NCBI GenBank assembly: GCA_028868335.1
Contig: JAGWUU010000091.1
Span: 1-10,796 of the forward strand
DNA from: Sphingomonadales bacterium
GTDB lineage: Bacteria > Pseudomonadota > Alphaproteobacteria > Sphingomonadales > Sphingomonadaceae
DNA length: 10,796 bases
Direction: 5' to 3'
Positions 1-6,655 of the stretch are shown piece by piece. A program made the position numbers and the translations under genes. The number at the start of each line of letters is the position of its first letter. Positions within the stretch are counted from its first letter, which is position 1. The notes under the pieces are model-generated. The model was not told where the DNA came from and did not search any database. It saw only the letters and a list, made by a program, of their open reading frames with translations.

Positions 1-59
1 CCCAGGCGGGAAAAGCATTCCAACGCTCGCAGCGCCTGGATGGATGGGATGCGCGCCAT
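1..59 (-). CDS. LysR-type transcriptional regulator, N-terminal fragment (runs off left edge)
   Basis: Reading the minus strand from an ATG at 59-57 gives 20 residues to the window edge, beginning MARIPSIQALRALECF. This is the classic opening of GcvA-like LysR-type regulators, in which '(L/I)P.(I/L)..LRA(F/L)E' precedes the winged helix-turn-helix. A ribosome binding site (GAGAGGG, about 5-6 nt before the ATG) supports the start. The gene diverges from the FAD-oxidoreductase/decarboxylase operon, the usual layout for a LysR regulator controlling its neighbour, so it probably regulates that operon and itself. The helix-turn-helix and effector-binding domains lie outside the window, so the call rests on a short but characteristic stretch. 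Confidence 0.72.
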   Translation of the reverse strand, partial: MARIPSIQALRALECFSRL

Positions 60-253
60 GTTGCCCTCTCTGCGTTACATGGCCGCAACAATAGCCGATC
101 CAGCCGTTAGGTGAATAGTTTTTGCAGAAGGTGCGCAGCGGTTTCACTTTTGCCGGGTCGCTCTTGTGACTAGCCTGCGCCACAAGACCGCTGAATGTCC
201 GGGCCATCATCCGCCGGGGCGGACGCTGTTGCGCAGACTCGAAGGATGACCAG
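60..253. promoter_or_regulatory. Divergent regulatory region between lysR-type gene and oxidoreductase operon
   Basis: This 194-bp gap separates two divergent start codons and should carry both promoters and the regulator's site. Its most ordered element is the inverted repeat at 162-187, listed separately. A looser TGC-N9-GCA dyad lies at 123-137. No convincing -35/-10 pair was found on either strand, which is common for activator-dependent promoters in alphaproteobacteria. No additional credible ORF was seen in it. Confidence 0.55.
162..187. promoter_or_regulatory. Candidate regulator operator: inverted repeat TCTTGTG-N12-CACAAGA
   Basis: Two perfect 7-bp arms (162-168 and 181-187) face each other across 12 bp, ending 66 bp before the oxidoreductase start and about 100 bp from the regulator start. 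LysR-type regulators bind interrupted dyads often summarised as T-N11-A, so the position and form fit. The spacing is not a textbook match, and the assignment to this regulator is inferred from context. Confidence 0.4.
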
Positions 254-1663
254 ATGGCAGGGGTAGAAGCAGGAGCAAAGGCGGCATCGGGCGACACCAT
301 CGCCGATGAACTGATTGCGGCTCTTGGCGCCGATTGCGTGTTTCTTGGCGACGACATTCCGGCAAGCGCAATCAGCGACGAAAGCGCCAGCGGCACGCAG
401 CGGCCGCTGATCCTGCTCCGCCCCCGCTCGGTTGAGGCGGTTTCGCAGGCGATGAAGATCTGTTCGCGTCGTGGACAAACGGTGGTGCCGCAGGGCGGGA
501 TGACCGGGCTCGCGGGTGGCGCCTGTCCGCGCGCCACGGACATTGCTCTGTCGCTCGACCGGATCAGTGGGGTCGAGGCGATCGACCCCGACGCAATGAC
601 CATGACCGTTCGGGCCGGTACGATCCTGCAGGTCGCGCAGCAGGCTGCGGAAGCAGAGGGCCTGATGGTGCCGATCGATCTTGGCGCGCGGGGAAGCTGC
701 CAGATCGGCGGCATCATCGCCACCAATGCAGGCGGATCGAACGTCATCCGCCATCGCATGACGCGCGAGAACATCCTGGGCTTCGAAGCAGTCCTGGCCG
801 ACGGCAGGGTCCTGTCCAACCTTCACGGCATGGTGAAGAATAACACCGGCTACGACCTCGCCCAGCTCTTCGTCGGATCCGAAGGCACCCTGGGGATCAT
901 CACCCGCGCTGTGATGAAATTGAAGCCGCTGCCTGCTGGTCGCCACACCGCGCTGTGCGCGCTGGCCGATTTCGACGCGGTGGTCCGTCTGCTTCAGCAC
1001 GCTCGCTCGGAATTGCGTGATCTATCCGCGATCGAGGTGATGTGGGGCGATTACTTTGCACTGTTGCAGGACCTGGAGGGCGAGCGCCTGTTCCACCCCG
1101 CCCCACCGATCGCCGTGATCATCGAATCCGAATCGATGGAGCCCCACAAGGGCGCCGCCGAGTTCGAGGAATTTCTTGCCGCGATGCTGGAGCAGCAAAT
1201 CCTGAGCGATGCCCTGATCGCGCAATCCGTGCGCGAGGCGGCAATCTTCTGGGCCGTGCGCGAGGGCGACAAAATCTACCATGCGATGCCCAACCTGATC
1301 AATCTCGACATCAGCATCGACATCGGCCGGATGGGCCGGTTCGTCCTGGAATGTGTTGAGGCGGTGAAGGCGCGGTTCCCGCACGTTCGGGCGCTGTTTT
1401 ACGGCCATGCCGGTGACGGCAACCTGCACATTGCGCTGGACATGCCCGAACCGGGCAACGACCATCTGAGTCACGAGCTGGAAACCATCATCTACACCAA
1501 GGTCCAGCAGATGGGCGGATCGATATCGGCCGAACACGGGATCGGCACGCTGAAGCGCGACTACCTGCGCTATTCGCGAAGCCCGGAGGAGATCGAGGTG
1601 ATGCGCAGGATCAAGATCGCGCTTGACCCGCAATGCCTGCTAAACCCGGGCAAGGTTGTCTGA
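254..1663 (+). CDS. FAD-binding oxidoreductase, GlcD / D-2-hydroxyacid dehydrogenase family
   Basis: A 469-residue flavoenzyme of the VAO/PCMH superfamily, typical length for GlcD, D-lactate and D-2-hydroxyglutarate dehydrogenases. The N-terminal FAD-binding half shows VVPQGGMTGLAGGA at 77-90, a GSCQIGGIIATNAGG segment at 147-161 and GSEGTLGIIT at 208-217. The C-terminal FAD-oxidase domain carries GHAGDGNLHIAL at 384-395, SAEHGIG at 425-431 and LNPGK at 463-467, all hallmarks of the family. It should oxidise a (D)-2-hydroxy acid to the 2-oxo acid in the cytoplasm or at the inner membrane face, passing electrons to quinone or another carrier. The exact substrate cannot be read from the sequence. 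The start is supported by AAGGA 7 nt upstream. The next gene, a 2-oxoacid decarboxylase, begins 11 bp after the stop, so the two are almost certainly co-transcribed and probably act in series. No signal peptide is visible. Confidence 0.9.
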   Translation: MAGVEAGAKAASGDTIADELIAALGADCVFLGDDIPASAISDESASGTQRPLILLRPRSVEAVSQAMKICSRRGQTVVPQGGMTGLAGGACPRATDIALSLDRISGVEAIDPDAMTMTVRAGTILQVAQQAAEAEGLMVPIDLGARGSCQIGGIIATNAGGSNVIRHRMTRENILGFEAVLADGRVLSNLHGMVKNNTGYDLAQLFVGSEGTLGIITRAVMKLKPLPAGRHTALCALADFDAVVRLLQHARSELRDLSAIEVMWGDYFALLQDLEGERLFHPAPPIAVIIESESMEPHKGAAEFEEFLAAMLEQQILSDALIAQSVREAAIFWAVREGDKIYHAMPNLINLDISIDIGRMGRFVLECVEAVKARFPHVRALFYGHAGDGNLHIALDMPEPGNDHLSHELETIIYTKVQQMGGSISAEHGIGTLKRDYLRYSRSPEEIEVMRRIKIALDPQCLLNPGKVV

Positions 1664-1674
1664 AGGGCGCGGCT

Positions 1675-3267
1675 ATGGGTGAGGCAGCGATGCGCAAGAC
1701 TGTGGGCGAGGCCCTGATCGATCTGCTCGAACAACGCGGCGTCGACACGGTGTTCGGCATACCCGGCGTTCACACGGCCGAGCTGTACCGCGGCCTGGCG
1801 GCGTCAAGGATACGCCACGTCACCCCCCGCCACGAATTGGGCGCTGGCTTCATGGCCGATGGTTATGCGCGCGCCAGCGGTAAGCCCGGGGTGTGCCTGC
1901 TGATCACAGGACCAGGGGTCGCAAACGCAATCACGGCCATGGCGCAGGCGCGGGCGGATTCGGTGCCGATACTGGTGATTTCCGGCGTCAATCCGGTCGC
2001 GACGAAGGGGCTGGAGCGCGGCCTGCTCCACGAATTGCCGGACCAGTCAGCGACCATTGCAAGCGTGGCCCTGCTTTCGCAAACGCTGGACGATGGACGC
2101 AATCTGGCGCCGGTGTTGGACCGCGCCTTTGCCGCGATGCTGCAAGGGCGGCCCGGCCCGGTCCACATCGAGATCCCGCTGGACGTGATGGAGCAGGAAA
2201 TTGACATCCCGTCGCTTCCCCCGCCTGTCCCAGCCCGCCCGGAGCTGCCAACGCAGGCTCTGGACGAGGCAGCGCAGCTCTGCCGCGCCGCCCGCGCACC
2301 GGTGCTGATCCTGGGCGGCGGGGCGGTTGGCGCTAACGCGGCGGCCGACGATCTGGCCAGAAAGCTGGATGCGCCTGTTGTCACAACCGTCAACGGCCGC
2401 GGTCTGCTGGCCGGTGATCCGCTCGAAGTACCCGCCAGCCCCAGCCTGCCCGCAATTCGCGAGCTTCTGGCGCAGGCGGACCTGGTCGTCGCGGCAGGCA
2501 CGCAGTTTGGCCAGACCGACTATGACATGTACGTCGACGGGGAATTCCCGCATCTGAAACGGTTGATCCGCATCGAGATCGATCCGACACTGGCCGCCGC
2601 GGGACCGCAAGCCGCAACGACGCTGCTGGGTGATGCCGGGCAGGCGATGGCGGCCCTGGCCTCGCGGCTGGATCGCCAGTCCAACTGCGGCGTGGCCCGC
2701 GCGGCGGCGGCGCGGAACGCGGTCCTTGACGGGCTGTCGAACAAACTACGCACAGAAGTCGGAGTTCTCGACACGATCCAGCAAACCCTTCCCGGTTGCC
2801 TTGTCGTCGGGGATTCGACCCAGTTGGTCTATGCCGGGAACCTCTATTGCCACGCCAACCAGCCGCGCGGCTGGTTCAATTCGGCGACCGGTTTCGGCTC
2901 GCTGGGTTATGGCGCACCCGCAGCGGTGGGTGCGCAACTGGCGCGGCCCGATTGCCCGGTCGTCTGCCTGACCGGCGACGGCGGGTTCCAGTTCTGCCTG
3001 TCGGAACTTGGCACCGCAAAGGACGAGGCGGCACCGGTCATCTTCCTGGTGTGGAACAACCACGGCTACCAGGAAATCGAGAACTACATGCAGGATCGCG
3101 GCATCGCCCCGATCGGGGTGCGACCTTCGGCTCCTGACTTCTACATGGTCGCCAAGGCGTATGGCATCGAGGCGGAGAAGCTGGACGGGGTAAACGACCT
3201 GGACGCAGCATTGCTGCGTGCGCGTGAGGTTAGACGCCCCTACCTGATCGAGATTTTGATCGACTGA
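1675..3267 (+). CDS. Thiamine-diphosphate 2-oxoacid decarboxylase, 5-guanidino-2-oxopentanoate decarboxylase-like
   Basis: A 530-residue ThDP enzyme with the full three-domain layout. The N-terminal pyrimidine-binding domain contains FGIPGVHTAELY and the catalytic Glu in RHELGAGF (E54). The central domain spans about residues 185-315 (LILGGGAVGANA). The C-terminal domain has the GDG...NN cofactor motif at G434-D435-G436 to N461-N462. The stretches DSTQLVYAGNLY and WFNSATGFGSLGYGAP resemble proteins annotated as 2-ketoarginine decarboxylase (AruI type), which turn 5-guanidino-2-oxopentanoate into 4-guanidinobutanal and CO2. Acetolactate synthase or benzoylformate decarboxylase-like activity remains possible. 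I chose the ATG at 1675 because GAAGGG lies 7 nt upstream. An ATG at 1690 (MRKTVGEAL) is nearly as good, while 1633 would overlap the previous gene by 31 bp with a non-conserved leader. The substrate is an inference from family resemblance; the ThDP decarboxylase class is secure. Confidence 0.85.
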   Translation: MGEAAMRKTVGEALIDLLEQRGVDTVFGIPGVHTAELYRGLAASRIRHVTPRHELGAGFMADGYARASGKPGVCLLITGPGVANAITAMAQARADSVPILVISGVNPVATKGLERGLLHELPDQSATIASVALLSQTLDDGRNLAPVLDRAFAAMLQGRPGPVHIEIPLDVMEQEIDIPSLPPPVPARPELPTQALDEAAQLCRAARAPVLILGGGAVGANAAADDLARKLDAPVVTTVNGRGLLAGDPLEVPASPSLPAIRELLAQADLVVAAGTQFGQTDYDMYVDGEFPHLKRLIRIEIDPTLAAAGPQAATTLLGDAGQAMAALASRLDRQSNCGVARAAAARNAVLDGLSNKLRTEVGVLDTIQQTLPGCLVVGDSTQLVYAGNLYCHANQPRGWFNSATGFGSLGYGAPAAVGAQLARPDCPVVCLTGDGGFQFCLSELGTAKDEAAPVIFLVWNNHGYQEIENYMQDRGIAPIGVRPSAPDFYMVAKAYGIEAEKLDGVNDLDAALLRAREVRRPYLIEILID

Positions 3268-3359
3268 AGTTGTCAGGTTGTCATGTCTGTCGCGCTTGTC
3301 TCATTGAACTGATGCGGTGAATACCCCTTTGTCCGGCCGGTCTTCACTGGCTTGCCGTT
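3268..3359. other. Convergent intergenic gap, no clear terminator
   Basis: These 92 bp separate the ends of the decarboxylase and kinase genes. A CCGGCCGG self-complementary core is present near 3334-3341, but it lacks an adjoining T-run, so no intrinsic terminator is called. No small ORF is supported here. Confidence 0.5.
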
Positions 3360-4301
3360 TTATTGAACCTCGGCGTCGCGGGGCAGAATGGCCCCCGGCG
3401 TCATGATTACCCTGGCCGCCAGTTCGTGCCCCATGCGCGCGGCGATCCTGGGATGCGCACCGGCGATCCGCGCGGATATGTACGCCCCGTTGAAACTGTC
3501 GCCCGCGCCGGTCGTATCCCTCGGAACGACTTTCGCGGGCGGCATCACCCAATCGTGGCCCGCGACATAAGCGCCCTGCGCCCCTTGCTTGACCACCACC
3601 TCCTCGGCACCCAGATCGAGCCAGCGTTGCGCAGTTTGCTCGGCTTTGGCATCGCCATGGAGCAGCGCCTCGTCTTCAAATGTCGGCAGCGCCATCGACA
3701 CGAACGGACTGATCAGGCCAATCGCCTCACGCGCATGCTCGGCTGACTGCCAGCCGCTCTGACGGTAATTCGTATCGAAAGCGACCACCTTTCCAGCCGA
3801 CCGCATGGCGGCCGCCAGATCGCGAAGCCGCACAAGATCGGCCATGCCGAACAGGGAAAGGGTGATGCCAGAAAGGTACAGCATGTCTGCGTCGAGGGCG
3901 CGTTCAAGCAGGCGATCGACCCCGGCAATGGTGAAAAACTGCCGCGCCACACTGTTCGCGCGCCAATAGGTGAAGGAACGCTCTCCAACCTCATCAACCG
4001 AAATCGCATACATTCCCGGGGCGCCGGGCGCGCGCAGGATCATGCTTGTGTCGATCCCCTCTCCCTGGATCTTGGAAAGGATCAAATCCGAAATCGGATC
4101 AAGCCCAAGACTGGTTGCGTAGGTGACTTCCAGACCATGCCGGGCAAGATAGACCGCCGTATTGAACGTATCCCCGGCGACGCTCACCGTGCAGGTGTCG
4201 GTCTGAAATCCGGACAGCTCCAGCATCGCCTCGCCGAAAACGACGATCTTTCGACGATGGTTCGCCCGACCGGAGGACGGAGGAGACGGCATATCACTCA
4301 T
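3360..4301 (-). CDS. kdgK: PfkB-family sugar kinase, probable 2-keto-3-deoxygluconate kinase
   Basis: A 313-residue ribokinase/PfkB kinase. The first beta strand carries FGEAMLELSG near residue 22, and the C-terminal signature DTTGAGDSFNG at 262-272 contains the catalytic base D268 and the anion hole. The segment GERSFTYWRANSVARQ matches the 'ER.F.YWR..SAAR' stretch of KdgK enzymes, which bind the carboxylate of 2-keto-3-deoxygluconate, so phosphorylation of KDG to KDPG in hexuronate/sugar-acid catabolism is the best guess. Fructokinase or another PfkB specificity cannot be excluded. Its ATG overlaps the stop of a truncated dehydrogenase remnant (ATGA), so its expression may now depend on that remnant's promoter and ribosome binding site. 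A second ATG at 4292 is possible. The first 17 residues are low-complexity and likely not part of the fold. No KDPG aldolase or dehydratase gene is in the window. Confidence 0.8.
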   Translation of the reverse strand: MSDMPSPPSSGRANHRRKIVVFGEAMLELSGFQTDTCTVSVAGDTFNTAVYLARHGLEVTYATSLGLDPISDLILSKIQGEGIDTSMILRAPGAPGMYAISVDEVGERSFTYWRANSVARQFFTIAGVDRLLERALDADMLYLSGITLSLFGMADLVRLRDLAAAMRSAGKVVAFDTNYRQSGWQSAEHAREAIGLISPFVSMALPTFEDEALLHGDAKAEQTAQRWLDLGAEEVVVKQGAQGAYVAGHDWVMPPAKVVPRDTTGAGDSFNGAYISARIAGAHPRIAARMGHELAARVIMTPGAILPRDAEVQ

Positions 4302-4399
4302 AACCCGGACCTCGGAATCCCGTCGCCCGGCTTCGGTTGAGGTTCGGGAACTTCTGTAAATCCGGCTTCTTTTACGTCCCGGATCACCAGGGCCTTCAT
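4298..4399 (-). pseudogene. 5' remnant of a medium-chain (zinc-type) alcohol dehydrogenase gene
   Basis: Minus strand, 33 codons starting MKALVIRDVKEAGF and continuing with TEVPEPQPKPGD. This is the unmistakable start of medium-chain dehydrogenase/reductase proteins (first beta strand, then the 'P.P.PG(E/D)V' turn). After PGD the reading departs from the family (GIPRSGL) and stops at 4298-4300. The remaining 300 or so residues, including the zinc ligands and Rossmann fold, are absent, because the kinase begins in the same ATGA. GGAAAG sits 8 nt before the ATG at 4399. In-frame ATGs at 4405 and 4453 would extend the N-terminus, but family proteins begin at MKAL. The simplest reading is a deletion that removed most of a dehydrogenase gene upstream of the kinase and kept its promoter and start. 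What remains may act as a translated leader coupled to the kinase. The family assignment comes from a short stretch. Confidence 0.65.
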
Positions 4400-4405
4400 G
4401 CGCAT

Positions 4406-4547
4406 CACTTTCCTTGCGGCAACTGCCGATTCATAAATTCTGGCCCATCTCATGTTTAAGAAAATGTATTTTGTCTATAAAAATAACAACACCATTGCGA
4501 TGCCAGTGGTCTATCGCACTGCGTTTTGAGCAAGTTAGGTGTTTAGT
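4406..4547 (-). promoter_or_regulatory. AT-rich upstream region of the remnant/kinase unit, probable promoter
   Basis: This stretch is strikingly AT-rich at about 4450-4500 compared with the GC-rich surroundings. On the minus strand it reads TTGTTA followed 15 bp later by TACATT, a loose -35/-10 pair. It also contains a 12-bp imperfect palindrome, AAAATGTATTTT, at 4461-4472 that could be an operator. The assignment is by base composition and position before the only minus-strand genes downstream; the exact promoter elements are uncertain. Confidence 0.4.
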
Positions 4548-4638
4548 CCGGCATGTGACGGTGCGGATTTGGTGTGAAGAATCTGTCCCATAGCCCCCTC
4601 TGCGAAGGCGAGGACAAATTTACACCATCACATGCCGG
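4548..4638. repeat. 91-bp imperfect inverted-repeat (MITE/REP-like) element
   Basis: The arm 4548-4563 (CCGGCATGTGACGGTG) is repeated in inverse orientation at 4623-4638 with 15 of 16 bases complementary. Complementarity resumes after a 3-bp mismatch with a further ATTTG. The core between the arms contains a smaller CCTC/GAGG hairpin around GCCTTCGC. The element lies between the 3' end of the ester hydrolase gene and the kinase promoter region. It could be a miniature transposable or REP-type intergenic repeat, or a long-stem structure ending the hydrolase transcript. A T-run after either arm is lacking, which argues against a simple intrinsic terminator. Whether it recurs in the genome cannot be seen here. 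Confidence 0.5.
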
Positions 4639-4660
4639 GGCCAAACGCCTTGGGTCAGGC

Positions 4661-6556
4661 CTAGTTGGTCGCGACCGGCAGATAGACCGCGCTCGCCTCG
4701 GCCCCGCCCCACCGAACAGTCTGTGCGGCCTTGCGGTAATCCCCCGCCTCGGCATTCATGATCGAGGGAACCCAAGTTTGCGGATTGCGGTCGTAGAGCG
4801 GGAACAGGCTCGACTGGACCTGAACCATGATCCGGTGGCCCGGCAGAAATACGTGATTCACGTTGGGCAGCGACCAGCCGAAGCTGTAGGTCTTGCCCGG
4901 CTCCAGTGGCGCAGGCGTGGAAAAACCGTGGACGTAGCGCCCGCGGAAAATCTCGATACCCACGCCAAGTTCAAATCCGGCCATGGTCGGATTGGCGCTG
5001 TTCTCTTCCGGATAGACGTCAATCAGTTTGACCACCCAGTCGCTGTCCTGCCCGGTGGTCGCCGCGTGCAGATCAACGCGCGGCGCGCCCTTGATATGGA
5101 CCGGCTTGTCGAGCACTCCGGTCGAATAAGTCAGCACATCGGTACGCCCATCGGCAAAGCGCTGGTCCTGCACCAGCCACTGCCGCCACTGGTCGCCGTC
5201 CATGTGGACCGGGCGCGGAATGAACGGCACCGGCTTGGCCGGATCGGAGACATAGTCATCGGCGCCGCCCGCAGCCGGTTTTGTCCAGCTCAGCGTTCCG
5301 TTGCCGGCCAGGTACAGGGGCGTTTCGGTTCCGGCCGGCCATTTGGTATCGGTTTCCCATCTGTCGGTGCCAGTGGCGTAGGTCACCGCGGCAGGCATGG
5401 CCTTGCAAGGCGCCGGGTTGGTCTTGAGCCGACAATCGAGGAACGGCTTGATCCAGTTGAGACGGAACTGCGACGCAGTGTCGCCCTCGAACTTGAGCGG
5501 CCCCAGGCTATAGCCTTCGTAGTTCGCACCGGAATGGCGCCACGGCCCGATCCCAAGAGTGATCGGCGCATCGGGCTGGGCGGCCTTGATCGCCTGGAAT
5601 ACATGCGGGGCGCCATAACTGTCTTCCTGGTCCCACTGGCCAAGCATGACGAGTGTGGGCACGGTCAATTTGCGGCTGGCGAGCAGCTTGTCCACCGCCT
5701 GGCCCTGCCAGTAGCCGTCATAGGCAGGGTGTTCGACGATCTTGCGCACTGCCGGTAACTGATCGATCCCCCACTTGCGCGCATAGGCCCCTGCCGATCC
5801 ACCGTTGAGGTAGGCAGTGTATTCGTCGCCGGTGCCCTTGGGCACTTCGCCTCCGCCTTTCTCGACCGTCTGGCCCAGATCGTAGTCGAAGCCAAAGGTG
5901 CGGAAGGCCCCATTGTGAAACCAGTCATCGCCCATCCAGCCGTCGACCATTGGCGACTGGGGCACGGCCGCCTTCAATGCCGGGTGCGGATCAATCAGCG
6001 CCATCAGCGAGGTGAAACCGAGATAGCTGGAACCGATGATCCCAACCTTGCCGTTCGATTCCGGCACGTTCTTCACCAGCCAGTCGATCGTGTCATAGGC
6101 GTCGGTGGCGTGATCAACCCTGGTCGTGTTGAGCGGGCCGCGCAGGGGCCGGGTCATCACATAGTCGCCCTCCGACTTATGCAATCCGCGCACATCCTGA
6201 TAAACGCGGATATAGCCATCATTGACGAACGGTGCGTCCATGACGGGCAGAATCTCCTCGATCTTCTGGCTGCGGTTGCGCGATGTATGGCCCGTGGCAT
6301 CGTATGGACTGCGGCTGAGCAGCATCGGCCCGCCGGTAGTGCCCTTGCGAAAGACGATCACCGTGAAAAGCTTCTTGCCGTCGCGCATCGGCACCATCAC
6401 CTCGCGGCGCACGTAGTCTGCTTCGGGCCGGACCCAATCGTAGCTCTTCACCTTGTCGTTCGTCATCGAATCGAGCGGGGCGGCATTTTGTGCCTTCAAC
6501 GGCGCCGCAAGAACGATGACGGACAAGGCAAGGCTGGCAAGCAAGCGGCGGCGCAT
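4661..6556 (-). CDS. Exported alpha-amino-acid ester hydrolase (CocE/NonD, S15 family; beta-lactam acylase type)
   Basis: A 631-residue protein with an N-terminal signal peptide (RRR, then a hydrophobic run to about residue 18, likely cut after LKA22), so it should act in the periplasm or outside. The alpha/beta-hydrolase domain shows GSSYLG with nucleophile S177, D309 in QWDQED and H341 in WRHSG. The C-terminal jelly-roll domain of the X-Pro dipeptidyl-peptidase class includes SDWVVKLIDVYPE and NHVFLPGHRIMVQ. Conservation follows the alpha-amino-acid ester hydrolases of Xanthomonas and Acetobacter closely. The acidic residues that hold the substrate's alpha-amino group in that family appear present (D211 in MGDD, E311, D312). 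Such enzymes hydrolyse alpha-amino esters and side-chain amides of ampicillin/cephalexin-type beta-lactams; the natural substrate is unknown. I chose the ATG at 6556 because it starts the signal peptide and has GGGAGA just upstream; an upstream start near 6709 would run through the divergent qorA start. Confidence 0.88.
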   Translation of the reverse strand: MRRRLLASLALSVIVLAAPLKAQNAAPLDSMTNDKVKSYDWVRPEADYVRREVMVPMRDGKKLFTVIVFRKGTTGGPMLLSRSPYDATGHTSRNRSQKIEEILPVMDAPFVNDGYIRVYQDVRGLHKSEGDYVMTRPLRGPLNTTRVDHATDAYDTIDWLVKNVPESNGKVGIIGSSYLGFTSLMALIDPHPALKAAVPQSPMVDGWMGDDWFHNGAFRTFGFDYDLGQTVEKGGGEVPKGTGDEYTAYLNGGSAGAYARKWGIDQLPAVRKIVEHPAYDGYWQGQAVDKLLASRKLTVPTLVMLGQWDQEDSYGAPHVFQAIKAAQPDAPITLGIGPWRHSGANYEGYSLGPLKFEGDTASQFRLNWIKPFLDCRLKTNPAPCKAMPAAVTYATGTDRWETDTKWPAGTETPLYLAGNGTLSWTKPAAGGADDYVSDPAKPVPFIPRPVHMDGDQWRQWLVQDQRFADGRTDVLTYSTGVLDKPVHIKGAPRVDLHAATTGQDSDWVVKLIDVYPEENSANPTMAGFELGVGIEIFRGRYVHGFSTPAPLEPGKTYSFGWSLPNVNHVFLPGHRIMVQVQSSLFPLYDRNPQTWVPSIMNAEAGDYRKAAQTVRWGGAEASAVYLPVATN

Positions 6557-6655
6557 CAGGATCTCCCACGAAATGAATGCTGCGCAGGCTAGCAGCTTTA
6601 TTACACTTGAGAAGGGCGACGGTCCGGTTAGTCTCTGCGAGACAGGAGAATCCCC
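6557..6655. promoter_or_regulatory. Divergent promoter region, ester hydrolase / qorA
   Basis: This 99-bp gap serves two divergent genes. On the plus strand TTGAGA (6607-6612) and TAGTCT (6629-6634) with a 16-bp spacer form a plausible sigma70-type promoter, with a strong -35 and weak -10. A short perfect dyad GTCTC-TGC-GAGAC (6631-6643) abuts the ribosome binding site AGGAG (6644-6648). The minus-strand promoter was not resolved. Confidence 0.4.

Noticed and set aside
1..114. Plus-strand open frame ending TGA at 112-114 as the tail of an upstream gene
   Set aside because: The opposite strand gives a recognisable LysR N-terminus with a ribosome binding site, while the plus-strand peptide resembles nothing known to me.
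170..1000. A 276-codon minus-strand open frame opposite the FAD oxidoreductase
   Set aside because: The translation is arginine/histidine-rich with no recognisable fold, and it lies antisense to a strongly conserved flavoenzyme.
1633..1674. Upstream start for the decarboxylase at 1633
   Set aside because: It overlaps the preceding gene by 31 bp, the extra 14 residues do not resemble the family N-terminus, and GAAGGG is placed for the ATG at 1675.
1863..2501. Minus-strand open frame of 212 codons within the decarboxylase
   Set aside because: Low-complexity Ser/Ala/Arg-rich translation, antisense to conserved ThDP-enzyme sequence.
3334..3345. CCGGCCGG palindrome as a terminator between the convergent genes
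   Set aside because: The self-complementary core has no loop and no following T-run on either strand.
4574..5758. A 394-codon plus-strand open frame antisense to the ester hydrolase
   Set aside because: It is an antisense shadow of a GC-rich gene. The opposite strand encodes a protein with full family conservation, and this reading shows no domain motif.
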